NCBI RefSeq assembly: GCF_018691265.1
Contig: NW_024881316.1
Span: forward strand, 22,483,819 to 22,547,818
DNA: 64,000 nt
From: Tyto alba
Lineage: Eukaryota; Chordata; Aves; Strigiformes; Tytonidae
Direction of reading: 5' to 3'
Position 1 is the first letter of the stretch. Every line of letters begins with the position of its first letter. A program made the translations under genes and the position numbers. Under the pieces are notes generated by a model. That model was given only the letters and a program-made list of their open reading frames with translations, had not been told where the DNA came from and did no database searches. Below are positions 1 through 13,569 of the stretch, in pieces.

Positions 1-1002
1 AAATGCCTTATGAAAGCCAGGTTGGGAAAGATCCATGTTCATTCATGTCAGTTGTCCAATGTAATGAGCTATAATTCATGCTTTACTGCCAATTACATTT
101 GTTTTCCTATGTCTGCATTATGTCTCTCCTAATCTTCAGGAGCAAAGAGGTTGCAAGTAGGAGACTCAAGATTTCCCTCCCACATCTCTATAATCACACC
201 TACAACGCTTTTTCTTGTAACTACCTTTGCCCTGAGAAGCAAAGGGTTGAGGTTTTGCTCCCAGTACTTCTCACTGCAGTGGATGTTAATGTGACTACAG
301 GAGGAGCACAGTTCCATGCTTAGATCGTTTGTGGCTTTGGTATGCTGCCAATCAAAAAGCAATAATGGAAACCCCAACAGGAAAATGGCAATTCTCTGTA
401 GTTTATTGCCCAGTCAAAACTGAAGATAATTTCCTGGCATCAGCCATTGGTATTTTCCTGGCGCCAGAACTTTTCCCTTGTCAGGGTTCCTACAAATAAA
501 GTAGGTATACAAGCTACCCCCAAAAAAGGCTCCAATAATGTTTCATAATGGAAATGGTCTTTAGCCAAAACAATAGATCACTATACAGATGGGAAAAATG
601 AGAACTTACTGTTAGTTCTGTAATACAAGGCCATCTTGGAACCGGAAGACTAAACAAACTTAATTTCTTTCCGTTCCCTTTAATACATATCTATCGTACA
701 AGAAGTTTGTGATATTATATGTGCAAGATATGTTTAATCACACATAAAAGCAAGAAGAAATCTTTCTGTTATTTCTCAAAAATTTGAAAATAAATTATGT
801 TAAAAATTCAGAAATACACTAACATTTTATAAAGAACTTTTTGGTACATTAACTACTATGTCATGTACATTTTTTAAATGGTTACATAAATTTTATTTTA
901 TCATTAGTTTTAACTATTAAAAATCCCGCTACTTGTTAGCTGAAAATGTTTAGTTTAGTTGTAAATGTTGATAATATGTGGACTAGACAAAAGTGGCATA
1001 TC
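1..1002. other. Intergenic AT-rich DNA, no gene seen
   Basis: AT-rich sequence on the far upstream side of KHDRBS2. Short open frames on both strands near 78-377 overlap each other and resemble no family I know. No repeat family, RNA gene or promoter was recognised before the first LTR target-site duplication at 1003. Confidence 0.6.
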
Positions 1003-1007
1003 CTAAA

Positions 1008-2049
1008 CGTATTTGGTTTGTGTGTGTGTGGTGGGGTTTTGGTAGTGGGGAAGGGGGCTACAGAGGTGGCTCCTATGAGAAGCTTCTAAAGCTCCTCCAG
1101 CTCCAAGTCAGACCCACCTCTGGCCAAGGTGGAGCCAATTAGCGATGGTGTCTGCACCTCTGTGATAATGTATTTAAGAAGGGGAACCAGAGAGGAAGCG
1201 TTGTGAGGGAGAGACCTATGAAAACACCAAGGTCAGTGGAAGAGAGGAGGAGGAAGGGGGGAGGGTGTGCCAGACCAGCGTCCCCTGCAGCCCCTGGTGA
1301 GAGGGCAGGCTGTCCCCCTGCAGCCATGGAGGTGCGCAGTGGAGCAGATGCCCACCTGCAGCCCATGGAGGACCCCACACCAGAGCAGGTGTCTGTGCCT
1401 GAAGAAGGCTGGGGCTCTGAGGGAAGCCCACGCTGGAGGATTTTGTCGCTGGAAGGACTGAGACCTGCAGGAATGACCCACACTGGAGCAGTTCATGAAG
1501 AGCTGCAGCCCTGTGGGAAGGAGTCACTTTGGAGGAAGTTCATGGAGGATTGGTTCCCATGAAAGGGACCCCACACTGGAGCAGGAGAAGAGTGTGAAGA
1601 GTCCTTCCCCTGAGGACGAAGGAGCAGAAGAAAGAACTGGTGAAGGAGTGGACCATGACCTCAATCCCCTGCTATTGCACCGCTGTAGGGGATGAGGTAG
1701 AAAAAATCTGGAGTGAAGTTGATCCTGGGAAGAAGGGAGGGGTGGGGGAGAAGGTGTTTTTAAGATGTGCTTGCATTTCTTGCTGTCCTACTCTGATTGG
1801 TAAATTAAGTGGTGGTGGTGGTGGTGTTCAAAGTAAATGGACGTTCTTCTTCTTTTCCAGTGGAGTCTGTCTTTTGCCTGTGACCATAATGGGTAAATCA
1901 TCCCTCCCTGCCCTTATACCTATTCTGAAGACTTTCGTTTTGTATTCTCCTCCCCTTGTTTGTTTTACATTCTCCTCCCCATCCCTGAGGGGGAAGGAGT
2001 GAGTGAGAAGCTGTGTGGTGCTGTTTCCCTCTGGGCTTAAACTACAACA
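1008..2049 (+). mobile_element. ERVL-like solo LTR, copy 1 (full length, about 1.04 kb)
   Basis: The element is flanked by a perfect 5-bp target-site duplication, CTAAA at 1003-1007 and 2050-2054, which fits ERVL/class III integration. It aligns by eye with the other copies at 3783, 14246 and 59783. Shared blocks are the opening (a mutated TGTGCT-type start followed by a GT-rich run), the GAGAAGCTTCT block near 1077, the TATTTAA box at 1171-1177, and the 3' end with the CCCTCTGGGC and AACTACAACA blocks. The 5' terminus is worn: CG replaces the canonical TG. A (GGT)n run lies at about 1811-1829. No internal gag/pol or second LTR follows, so this is a solo LTR left by LTR-LTR recombination. Open frames inside it (such as 1203-1562) are not retroviral genes. 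The family name is inferred from memory of avian ERVL LTRs. Confidence 0.85.
1171..1177 (+). promoter_or_regulatory. TATA-like box of LTR copy 1
   Basis: TATTTAA followed by GAAGGGGAACC, conserved at the equivalent place in all four large copies (3943-3949, 15068-15074 and 60588-60594). It is the likely core promoter of the former provirus. It sits only about 165 bp from the LTR 5' end. Confidence 0.55.
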
Positions 2050-2054
2050 CTAAA

Positions 2055-3584
2055 TCCTCCAGATAATGAGGAGACGTGACAAAGAACGACTAGTCAGAGG
2101 GTTGATCATGCATTGTGCTTCTCTACATAGACTACTTAGATTGGGAAAAGCGGAGGTGTGGCATTCCAGAAAGAAGAGCTGGTGTGAAAATTAAGGATTC
2201 ATGAGAAGAAGTGGTCTCAGAAAGAAGAGGACCAGGAAAGAAGGTGATGAAGAAGTGCAAGGAGCAGCACAACACAGACTGGCACAGCTTTCTGCCTGAG
2301 ATTCCCAGGCCAACATTGATCTGCCTGCTGGGATGGAACATGGAGACCTAGTGAACAAAGCAAGTTAGTGAGTAGGTCCATGAGATAGCCAAGCAGGGTA
2401 AAAGCTCTAATTCTCTTGGTTCTCAGGTGAACCACAGTATCCAGAAACAATGTTGTTTAGTCTATTTGTGTAACATTTTTAAGCATTAATCTGCTTCAGA
2501 ATATAACATTAGAACAAAATTACGAAAGCTTGAGGAAAAGAAACAAAACTGAAAAAAAAGAAAATCTCTACTTTTACAGTAAAAGGCTTGATATGGACCT
2601 TGAGGTCACTGAAGTAAAGGACACTCTATTTTGCTTGGCAAAAATCCAGGTGTAAAAGTCTTAAGTGGATATAGGATCAATATCACTGGAATGTCTTAAG
2701 TGATCTCTCTCTAAAACTCTAAAGGAATACTAAAAGAGAATGAGAAGAGCTCTGAATTTCAAGATCAGGACCACAGAATAATTCTTCCTTGAGCTACTTG
2801 ATCTATTAACATTGTGGTTTTGTTTCACAGGTTGAAATTTATACTTGTGGGATTTGTAGAGGAAGAAGGGGAAGGTGTGCTGAAGTTCCCAGGTTAAGAT
2901 ATATTCAGGACGAGTATGTTTGCAAAATGGTTTTAGGCGGAATCATCAATGGTCAACCTCAGTTCTTCCTAAAGTTACCTGAATCGTAGCATACAGTGAC
3001 CTGAAAAGATCTTTCTGTGAAAATGAATCACACGTGATCTGAAGAAGTGTTACTGAATTTAGACCCATCTAACCTAAAGCAGTATCTGAAAATTGGTTGC
3101 CTAAATCTGTTTCAATAAGCTGAAACTCACTTTGCAGATAAATAGATACACAAGGTAAATGAGATGCATCCCCTTCTAGACATGCTTATTTCTCTCCATT
3201 AACTATAAAAGAATGTAGCACTAACTAGCTTAAAGTCAGGTAGCTGCCTTTGAGTTCTATTATTTCTGTTGAAATGAATCCCAGAATGTTAAAACACAAT
3301 CTACACCTACAAAAAACATTTTCTATATTGTCTAATCTGTATTTTGACAACAGTCTTCAGGTCTTACCAGTATACCTAGGTTTTTTATACAATCCATGAA
3401 TAAGGACTTCATAAGTGGAACCAAGTCAGCTAATATGATGATTGGAAAGCAAACCAATATTAAAGGCTGTCACCTTCTCAAGTGTTTTTATAGAACTGAA
3501 TAAAACAGAAGTGTTCTTTTCACAAATATTTTCCTGGTGCTTGGCACCTGAAAATGAATACAGAAATCAGGCATGATAGTGCTG

Positions 3585-3615
<31 letters not shown>

Positions 3616-3777
3616 CAGTAGCTGGGTGGCTAATACATGAAATCAGTACATGTTTTTATTATATTTATTTGAAGAACATGCATCTTGCACCTTACGTAGT
3701 CAGTAGACTCTAAGCTCTTACAGATAAAGACAAGCTTTGTTAAAAATTCCAGAACAGTAAAATATCTTCAGTATTTC
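2055..3777. other. Intergenic DNA between two LTR copies
   Basis: AT-rich unique-looking DNA separating LTR copies 1 and 2. It holds the long oligo-T tract at 3587-3615 and otherwise nothing I recognise. Short antisense open frames at about 2132-2450 have no family signature. Confidence 0.55.
3587..3615 (+). repeat. Oligo-T tract (29 T)
   Basis: Uninterrupted run of 29 T. It could be an antisense poly(A) relic or a simple repeat. The sequence 5' of it on the minus strand shows no recognised retrocopy. Confidence 0.9.
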
Positions 3778-3782
3778 CCAGG

Positions 3783-4127
3783 TGTGCTGGGTTTCTGTGG
3801 TGGTGTTTTTGCTAGCTGGGGAAGGGGCTACAGTGGTGGCCCCTGTGAGAAGCTTCTTGAAAGCTCCCCCAGCTCTGAGTCAGACCCACTTCTGGCCATG
3901 GCTGAGCCAATTGATGATGGTGTCTGCACCTCTGTGGTAACATATTTAAGAGGGGAACCTAGGAGGGGCTTGAGTCTTGTGAGGAGGAGTTATGAGAAGG
4001 ACACTTATGCAAAACCCCAGTTCAGTGGAAGAAAGGAGGAGGAAGAGAAGAAGGTGCACTGAGAGTGGGGGAGAGAGAATGAATGGCCATGTGGTGTTCA
4101 GTTGCCCTCTGAGCTCAAACCACGACA
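3783..4127 (+). mobile_element. ERVL-like LTR, copy 2, internally deleted (345 bp)
   Basis: It starts with TGTGCTGGGTTTCTGTGG and ends with CTCAAACCACGACA. A perfect 5-bp target-site duplication, CCAGG, lies at 3778-3782 and 4128-4132. The first about 275 bp match LTR copy 1, including the TATTTAA box (3943-3949) and the GTTCAGTGGAAGAAAGGAGG region. After about 4062 it jumps straight to the last about 50 bp of the LTR. Roughly 650 bp present in copies 1, 3 and 4 are therefore missing, while both ends and the duplication are intact. Either the deletion occurred after insertion or this is a short subfamily. An open frame at 3784-4062 simply reads through it. Confidence 0.88.
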
Positions 4128-7100
4128 CCAGGCCAAAAGAAAATTAGTTTCTAGTCCAACAGTTTAGATCATTCATTTGAAAGAATAGACCTGTCTCGCA
4201 GTCCCTCTTTTAGTGACTGTCTCTGTATTAGATGTTAAATATTTGCTCATGTGAGAGTTGGAATTGTATTGTCTTGTTCTCTGGAAAGTGCCCTAATCAC
4301 AAGGCTACAGTCACACACATGTGCTCTCTTTTTGACTGGTAGATATGTAATTACTCCAAACAGTGAAAAAGCTTCCACAGAAGGGATTCTAAGGAAGCTT
4401 TACCGTGGAATACAATAAAGAGACTAAGATAAACTTGGTAAGCGTTTGGATGTCTAGACTAGTGTTTGTACGAGTTTCCTAAAAATCAGGAACAGGAGGT
4501 GGACCCCATATACCACATCACGGAGGATAGGTAGCTGTAAGTAACATGGAAGTGACTAAGCAGTTCTGACACCACAACTGACTCTCCATGGGAAAGGGAT
4601 GTTATTCAAGGAAAGAATTTTTAAGGCTTTGGAAAGGCTTCCCTGCAGCATGGGAACTAGTTGCCAAAGACCATAAGGAGACAGGGAATAAGACATAGCC
4701 TTGCGGTCAGCTCTCACTCAGACTGCTAATCTGTGTGAATGTCATTCTCAGCTGCTTTATCCTTCGCCTATTGCACAGGAAGTCTGTGTACCTCATGATT
4801 GACTGTCCGCCCTGAAGCAGCAACAGGGTTTGAGTAGTGTAGTTCCAGGCACTTTCCTGAAATTGTGGCAGTATCAAAAAGACACTGAAAGCCAAAGGAT
4901 TACTTTCTGAAACTGTCTTGAACTGACTACTAATTAGTGTTTTGTTTGATAGCCTTTTCACAGCTGGACGCAGCTGGATGAAAATAAACCACAAAGGGAG
5001 CACATTTTTGTTTACCATTAAGTTTTACTTAGTTTTGTAGACACTTGTGAGACACTGCAGTAATCTTAATTTGTCATATGTTGTAAATTGATGTAGTAAT
5101 TTTACTCATTTCAGGAGTCTTTTTCTGTTACTTCTCACAAGTCTAATCAAATTAATAGGTTTTATAATGAGTTGGATCACGTGATATTGCTCAAATTAAT
5201 ATGGTAAACTTCTAATATTACAATATTAGATATCACTGAAGTTTACTATTAAGTTTTCCAGTACCCTGAGGGCACTTTCCATGCAGTAGAGTAGCAGGGC
5301 TCTGAAATTACTTGTTTAGATTTTGAAAATCAGGCCAGTCCTTCTGCCACACTTACACGAAAAAATGATGGCTTCAGTTTACAGAATAAACAACCTGAAA
5401 TACAGAAATTTTCTCACTCTTGCTTTAATACCTACACTCAGAAACCATAACTAAATGATGTCATATGTGAGTGCTTCACAGTTCCTGAGTCCAGTTGTCT
5501 GCCCCTGCTGCTCCTTGCATCTGTATCAGGTCAAAACCAAAGTATGCACCTACTGAGTGATGGTCTCCAGACCTTGGAAATCAAGGTATATAGGCCAGAT
5601 GGAAATGTAGTGCAAACCACCCTAAAGGGCCGGAACCCAGGAAAGTTCTACATTTTAGGAAGCAAATTTTGTTTGTTTTAAAGATGAGTCCTCTTATCCA
5701 GCAGTAGGGTTGAGGTTTTTTCATGAGAAACCCAGAAGCCTTTGCTTCTCTCCTAGTCCTCACAGGATTAAAGTCTCTTTGATTTTTAACAGATGTTTGA
5801 GACATCTCTCTCCTCAGCAACTTAAAGAACTGATGTTCTGTCAGTGTCCCTTGCAGACAGTTTAGCTACTGTCTTGGTTTCAAGTTCAGGCACTTCAAAA
5901 TGTCTCACTACCTACAGATTAAATTTAAAAATTACTTTTACCCATAAGCTAATCTCCTTAATCATGTTTCAGTGACTGAAGTATGGTTTTCTCCTAGGCT
6001 TTAATTCACCTCCACCAACATAATATTCTTCACGAAAAGCTTGCTTTTGCCTTGACGAGGATCTTAGGACAAGTTAATGCTAGCTCTCTGACAGGATCTA
6101 ACAATAACACTTCTGAGTGAAGCAGTTCCACTCCGCAGGGTAGACTCTTATCATCTCAAATGTGTGATCAACCATGACTTCAGAATTTCAATGAGGAAAT
6201 AGACTGCCACAGAACTGTGTGAGGGGATAGCCCTGGCTATGTGGGACAAAAATCTTCAGTTCAAAGAACCTGTACTTGTGCAGAAATGGGTCATTCTTCT
6301 CAACTGCAGTGTTGACAGTACACTCAGCTGTCAAATTGCTGCGGTTGTAGGTTTGCAGCATGACTCTTTAAGTGTTTTCTACATATATACTTACATTAGG
6401 TGCATTCTTGGAACTACAACTTGCATCCAGAAAACTGGGGCTCTCAAATCATGCTGAGGTCACTGATAGCACATACTTAGTTTCCCCCGCTTAAAGAAGC
6501 ATGTCTGCCAAGTAATAGGGACAGCTCTCACTGCTGCCACAAGCACTGGCAGATGTAAAGATCTTTCTTACAAAACTATTTGAATACCAGTGCAGTAAAT
6601 AGCATATGAATAATTTGGGTCTGCAGCACACAGTGGAAGCATAAAGAAAAATATATTTAGAAGGACAGACTGGGAGCAGTCTCTGCTAAGTTTCAAAGCC
6701 ACTGAATACCTATCAGTGATGGCTTTAAGTATAGGAGGAACATGAGGGACCCTGTGTATGATTACATCTTGTCAGAATACATGTTCCTAGGTGACCCACT
6801 GAAAAAAAAATAAGATAATAGAGCTCAAGGTAGATCTTAACCAGGAAAGCAATGCACATATTTTTAAACTATTTTGTACACAACCTAGAACTGAATGACT
6901 GTAGAATACCTGTGAAGAAGGGACTGATTTAGTTTCTGAGGAGTGTAATTTTATGGTCTAAACCACTGGTCTTTTTTTTTTGGCATCTTTTTCACTAGAA
7001 ACCTGTGTTTATCTGTTTTGACTGATGAGGTACCAGATAATTCCTTTTTATTTTAAATCTAATTGTTTTTATCTGATGCTGAAATAAATTATTTTGGCAT

Positions 7101-9102
7101 AAATACAGTTATTGAATTCCTTTCTAGCTGGACATCAACATCATATGGTAATTCACTGAACCAATAGTATCTGAGAAAGTCAAAAGAATAACACAGTCAG
7201 ACCAGCTGCTTCTTAAATTAAAACAATTTATTCTTAACCCCAAAGGAAAGCATAGAACTGTAGGAAAAAAACTGTCAAACATTCAAAGGAAGGTCCACAA
7301 AAACGAGATGACACCTATTGTTTGCTGTGCTGTTATTTATTTTCCTTTTCCCTACTATGTATGTAGAGATTTTGGGTAAAGTCTATTTTCTACTCCTTCC
7401 TCCCTGGAATTGCTTATTCCTTCCCCCAAAGCTGAATTTACAGTCCCTGATCAGCCTTTAGCATATATAAGCACAGAGTAGAACAACACTGGTACACATG
7501 AAAGGTTCATATGGATCTGTAGTGAAAAATTCACATGAGTTCTAGCTCTTCTCATCCCATTCTGAACCTCTAATTCTCTTCCCCCATTTACATGCAGTGA
7601 TGTGGCTTTATCAATCTTATAGGAGTTTTTTAAAATGAGTCTGATAACAGCACTTGTCAAGTCTAACATCTACCAGGTTACTGATGTAAACCACCAACTT
7701 CGCCCACGGTCTAGTTTGATCAACCTGAATTCCCGCAGTACTGAAAAAACTCATTAGGAGTGTGGAAAAAACTACAAAGAACTTTGATGAAAAGAGGAAG
7801 TCCATGTTGGGTAATTGTTAGTTACAATTGCTACTTAACCTTTCCCTATGCATCAAACCAGAATAAATTTCTTGTATAAGATCAGAAGGCAACACAGATA
7901 AAATCAATTTACAGGAACAGGGAACTTGATAAGGTTAAGAGGATTTGAAAAAAATCCACTATTTTTCCAAGTGAGAAATTTCCTTGAAATTGCCTAAGAA
8001 ATGTAACAATAATTTGATCATTGTAGCGTAGATTTGTCTCTTGAGTAGGGAGGTTTTGGGTTTGTAGTAAGTATAATTTGGGAGGAAAAAAACCCCAACC
8101 TCTGAACAATTGGAAACCTCTTCCTTAAGTAATTAAAATATTATTTATAAAATTATAATGTGTTTTATAATCAGAGCACAGCCTACAGTCCTAAATAAGA
8201 AATACAGATAACTTGTCCTATTACTATGAAAGGATTTTCTCTCTATCATCTGATCAGTTGCAGCCATCTGATTCATACGTCCAAAGCCATGTGCCTTGGG
8301 GGAACAGCGAGCAAAGGTAATCGAGCTGATAGAGAAATTCTATACTTGGCATGTGGTCTTTCTTGAAGTTGCCTACATCCAACCTGATGAAGCATTCCTT
8401 ATAATAAACACACTGTATTTAAGACAACACGACTCTCTCTGCTTAAACCATTACATTTATTAACCAGAAACAAGTGTGCCAGGCAAAATTTACATATTTT
8501 ATTCCAACGCATCTATTTTATGGAAATATGTGCAGCTTTTCTCCGAAGTGAGTGGCTGCTTTCAGCTATGTGTGATCAGATAATAGGCTTTGTAAGGTGA
8601 GATATCCACATCTGGTTCAGCAGAAACACATAACGTTGGTACAAAAGAAGGTGCATTCATTTTCTTTTTTCTGTCAGGTGGTTTAGTGACCTAGGAGAAC
8701 TGTAGTATCAACTGAGACAGATCAAGTTCTCTGTCTTACAGGAAACAATTGACTAGTTTGGTAAGACATCTACCCTCTCATGAAGAGTAACTGCCAGTAC
8801 AGTTTTTAGTACAGCCTCAAACTTAAGCTTGTTTACCTACCTAAGTGCTGAGTTCATTAAGAAACCTTCTTCCTGTTCATTTCTTATGTCCCTGTGCCTA
8901 TTTAGTTTTTCTTGTAATTGAATGTAAAAACTACTGTTCGTGGTAGAGAAAAATATAAACAGAAATTAACTAAAAGGTAGGTGCAAAGATATATTTCCAT
9001 TATGCATTCAACATTCAGCAGACTCTCCCTCTCAGATACGTATTTGCTCTTTACAAATTTCTCTGGATATAGATTTATACAAGAGGATAGAAGTCAGTTT
9101 GG

Positions 9103-9138
9103 TTCAGCAGAAGATAGATGTTCAGCAGAAGACAGACA
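9103..9138 (+). repeat. 18-bp direct tandem duplication (2 copies)
   Basis: TTCAGCAGAAGATAGATG (9103-9120) is followed directly by TTCAGCAGAAGACAGACA (9121-9138), which differs at three positions. It is a small local duplication with no assigned role. Confidence 0.7.
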
Positions 9139-12100
9139 GAAGTGCAGAGAATAAACATAAGAAGTCCAGTTATTTAATTTATACTAAAATAACCAAAAGA
9201 AAACAACCAAAAAACCCACCAAAGTAGCACTTTGTAATTCTGCTAAGAGTTAGAAGACACATGAAATTATTTATAAAAATCACTAGTCAAGATGACATAC
9301 AACATGACCCCAGTCATCAGATACATAAAATGAATTGTATATAACAGGAAAGAGAAAAGGATGCATGGAATGAAAATTGTTCTGAATTACTTGGAAAACA
9401 AATATCTTAAAAAAAAAATTACCAATCTGACAAAGCCTGATGCATCAACATTTTCCTTTGAGAAAGACTTAAGGCCCCCCCAAAAAGTTTCTAAATAAGT
9501 CTGTCCTCAGAAAAAAAAAATTAAAAAAAGGTTTATTTAATTTTCTATGGCAGAGAAATCGTCCTCCTCCTCCCATTTGAAAGACCAGCACAAAACTAGA
9601 CCTTCCTCTAGTCAGTGGAAAGCAGTGCTGGTGGGCAGCATGATAGCAGTTTCAACAGATTGGAGTACATCTGCTGCAGTGTCCTTGTGCCTGATTCAAA
9701 GTCTATTGTCAATGACAATACTCATATTAAAACTAATGGGCATTCAGGTAAGGAAGAAAAAAAAAAAAGTTTTATATCTTTAAAACTGCATTCATGACAA
9801 TTCATTTATTGTTCTCTTTTTCATGGATTTCATCAGAAAAGGTTTGGAAACACTAAAGGATCCAAATAACATTGTAAATACTATAGTTACTTTGTGCTTG
9901 TGCAGGTCTTTTATGATGTGGGCAGTCTGTTCTGGGAAATGATTACAAAGGTCCTCAATAGATGTCCATTCTGTATTTAAAATATTCATATTTTATTGTA
10001 TTGTTATGACCAAGTTATGTTTAAAATAAGGTATATGAGGGTGAAAAAATAAATTGCAAATACAGGAGCAGAGAAAAGTAGTTTTGCATAATTTATTAAA
10101 AAAAAATTTTAAATAAATCTCCTCAAAGCCATCAGGCTTTGTATTTTGATATTGCCAAAAAATGAGTGTAATTACATTTTAGGTACTCTTAGGTAGCCAA
10201 CATTTACATAGTTTGGGAAGTACTATTGTAGTATAGATTTCTCACAAGTTTTTATTTTAACAGCTGCTGATTTCCCATTTGTATATGGTACACTAACTTT
10301 ATAGAAATGCATAGTAATTATTAAAAATGTTTTGTAAATCTGTAAGTTTGAACTGCCCTTCAGATGTCAAAGATTAAAATAATAGAACAAAATCATATAA
10401 AATTAAGATCAGAAGGCAATATTATTCTTCAGTCATTACATTAAATTATGATTAAATGATACTGACTGATTTGGGACAGCACTTAAATGTAGGTAACAGT
10501 GTTATAATCTATCCTTCATTTTTATCCCCTTCAAAAAAAATTTTATAATCATGGAGTTCATAGAGCTTTGGAATATTAAATAATTTCAAGATGAGACTGC
10601 ACTTAATGCTCTGTTCAGAAAAAGAATGACTCATGATCCATTTGCTCCATGGGTGAACTGAGCTTTGCAATAGTTGAGGATAATACAGCACAGCTCCTGA
10701 AATAAAGAAAATCCATTTGCTCTAGCACAAATGGCAAACTCCATCATTATGAGCAGTTTTAACATTTGCTGAGCTTTTAACATTTTCATTCGTATTACTT
10801 TATAACTGGAGTTGGTCAGACACTGAAAACATTTTTTTTCTTTTTCACAAACTTACTAAATGTTTGCATGCTTTTTAAATTTCCTCTAAGTTTCCTGATC
10901 TTCTCTATTTATTATGCACATTTCTAAGAGACTATTATGACAAAAACTAAATACTGACAACTTATCCAAAATTAAATTGCTGGAAGCATTAAATGGCTTT
11001 GCTAAAGTTAAGAAGCAAGAAGGAGGGGAAAACTTGCTAAAAGTTTTTAAACTACTCATGATCTGAAGATTTTAAAATTTGGATCCACACTGATTTTTCT
11101 AAATCTTATGGATGAGGATGCTCAGTGTGGACTAAGGATATTTTAGGAGTCAGCATGCTCTTACCTAAAAAGAGAAACTAGGAATTTAAAAGCATTTTCA
11201 AAGAGGACTTGTTCTCTAAGAAAAACTGACTCTCAAAGCTGATATATTTTTTGTTCTTCTGAGCTGTAAATGTCTACATCTCCTATTACCCATTTAAAAA
11301 TTGCATTCAGATATGCTCGGTTTTGATCAAATAAATTGTGAAATAATTTATAACACTTTTCCATGGTTTACAGTTAATAAAATGCTAACAAGATTTTAAA
11401 ATAATTTTCTGTCTTCTACACACCTTCATTTGTGTACTGCTAAGAGCCTTAAAATCATTCAGTGACTTTTCCAGAAAATGGTTGTGCTATGATCCAGTAA
11501 GACTGAAACATATGTGAAGTATTGATTCTATGATTTCTTTAAAAGCAGATAAAGTTGCTGTATAGTGTCAAACCCTTCCTCATGTCATGCTTCATTTTGA
11601 ACAAAATATCCATAATGTTTGACTATGGTTTTCAGAGTTAGTTGAACTCTTTCTGACCTTTAAATATTGCGAAGAATCTTGAAACATGTTTGGTGAAGAA
11701 TTTTATTTTTTTGTTCCAGTTTGTTGATGGTTTGCATGTTCTGTAGTTTTATATATTTGAGTTTAAGATTGCTAGGTGGATACCATTCACAGGTGATTCT
11801 AGGATTTTCTTTGTGTACTTCTACACTTCTGATAAGTGAGAACTGGCTAAATTACATAGAGCTATATATTGTAAATGCATAAATAGGCACACATTAAATC
11901 ATATGCTGATTTTGCTCCATTTCAGTTGTTTTAAAATTGCAATAGACCAATGGATTAATAAAGTATAATTTTGTCTTGTTATATGGCTATGGGCTTTGTG
12001 TTCCTGATCAATAAACTAATTGGGCTCAGACAGTTGTCTCCATTGTATCCTTCTTAACAAAATCAAGCTGCTAATTAATCAGTTACAGATAAATATTCTC

Positions 12101-12146
12101 TGAACAAAACTTAAAGCCAAACTGGATAAAAAGCTACAAATGCATT

Positions 12147-12206
12147 GCAAAAAACCCCAAACAAACAAATAAACAAACCAAAAAGAAAACCCCACCGAAT
12201 CCCCCA
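12147..12206 (+). repeat. CAAA-rich low-complexity tract
   Basis: A-rich stretch with repeated CAAA/TAAA units and CCCC islands. Simple-sequence DNA with no coding content. Confidence 0.7.
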
Positions 12207-13569
12207 AGAAGCAGAACTATATTGTACTATCAGCTTTATTGTATCCATACCTACAAGATTGCCTTTCTTTGCATTCTAATTCTGATGAAAGTTCACTTCC
12301 TAAATGAAAGGGTGAAACTAGCCTGTTACATTCAGTCTACATTTTCCCATATGTAATTTAATCTCCTTTTTTCTGCATTATATCATTTGCATCCTCTAAA
12401 GAATTTTATTCTCACTTGGGTATAATACTTCCTTCAGGTATTTGTAGATGTACTTACATCTTAGACAAACTATATGTATACATCTCTCATCTTTTCTTCT
12501 CAAATAAACTCTATCATTTTATTTTGAGCATGGTCTGAATTTCTATCTCTGTATGCCTGAAGTAGAATACATTTTTCCATGCAAATCACATGCACTTTTT
12601 GGAAGACATTTTTCTGTTCCATCATCTTTTATATAATGACAAACTCCTCTGTCCTCTTTATTGTCATACACTACTGAAATCTGTTGGAATTCATTTGCGC
12701 TAATGTTGTTATGTACAAGATAGATGTTTATGTCTAATCTAGTTACTGACTTCGTACCCAGTGGAGAGAAATCAAATTTTACATAGGATGACTCATCTCA
12801 ACCAGAGATAGGTACCTGTAGGTGAGATGAATAAACTGCTGGAAGAGCCCATTTCACCCTATGGACTGTAAAGGGTGTCTATGGTGTCTATGGTGACCAG
12901 AGTTGACTTAGACATCTGATTTTTGCATGCCTAAAGCTAGTTGAGGCTATGAACTTCTGTAACTTGCTGTGCTGAGTAGTTGGCGCTTAACTATAAGCTG
13001 AAGGATTAGCTCAAGGAAGAGTCCTAAGAGTCTGAAAATTGTAACTCGATTATTGTAAATCATATACTACATTCTTTCTACTTCAGTTTGTCTTAGTTTT
13101 TATTATTGTAGTTGTTATCCTTCAAGAGAGAAATCTGTATTAAAGGGAGATTTGCATATGGGGAAAGGATGGTGGAAACAATAAGCAGAAAGAGAAAAAG
13201 TAAAGGAAAGGTACACATGGAATTATTTTACATCATGTGAAAAAGAAAATTATAAAGCAATGTAACTGGGGGTTTTCTATGAAAAGGAACATCTTTAAAT
13301 CTTGGAGGTAAAGATGAAAGGGAAACTCAGACATCTAGTACTTATTGATTGTTGTAAGGTTAGAGGAAACAGATGAACTAGAGACTGTGCTACGATCAGG
13401 GAGAAGATTTTTGTTAAAGTGTTTGAGCTACTGCAATGGATAAGTTGTAATAGAAAGGTCAGAAGGAACAGCAGATATAGAACTTCAAACAGGGGTAAGC
13501 AAAATATAAGATCTGGTGTTTACCTGCATGCGGAGAGGAGAAAATTATGTCATAGACTGGAGAGATCAA

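Larger units (their letters stand above)
4133..13569. other. Long intergenic stretch, no gene recognised
   Basis: About 9.4 kb of AT-rich DNA. I looked for coding blocks and saw only unrelated short open frames (for example 4707-5018 -, 7451-7669 -, 9547-9783 +), none with a recognisable domain. Small features inside it are an 18-bp tandem duplication (9103-9138) and a CAAA-rich stretch (about 12147-12206). Conserved regulatory elements could be present but cannot be judged from one sequence. Confidence 0.5.

Noticed and set aside
1203..1562. 119-codon frame in LTR copy 1
   Set aside because: It lies inside a solo LTR and is not kept open in the equivalent places of copies 3 and 4, so it is not a gene.
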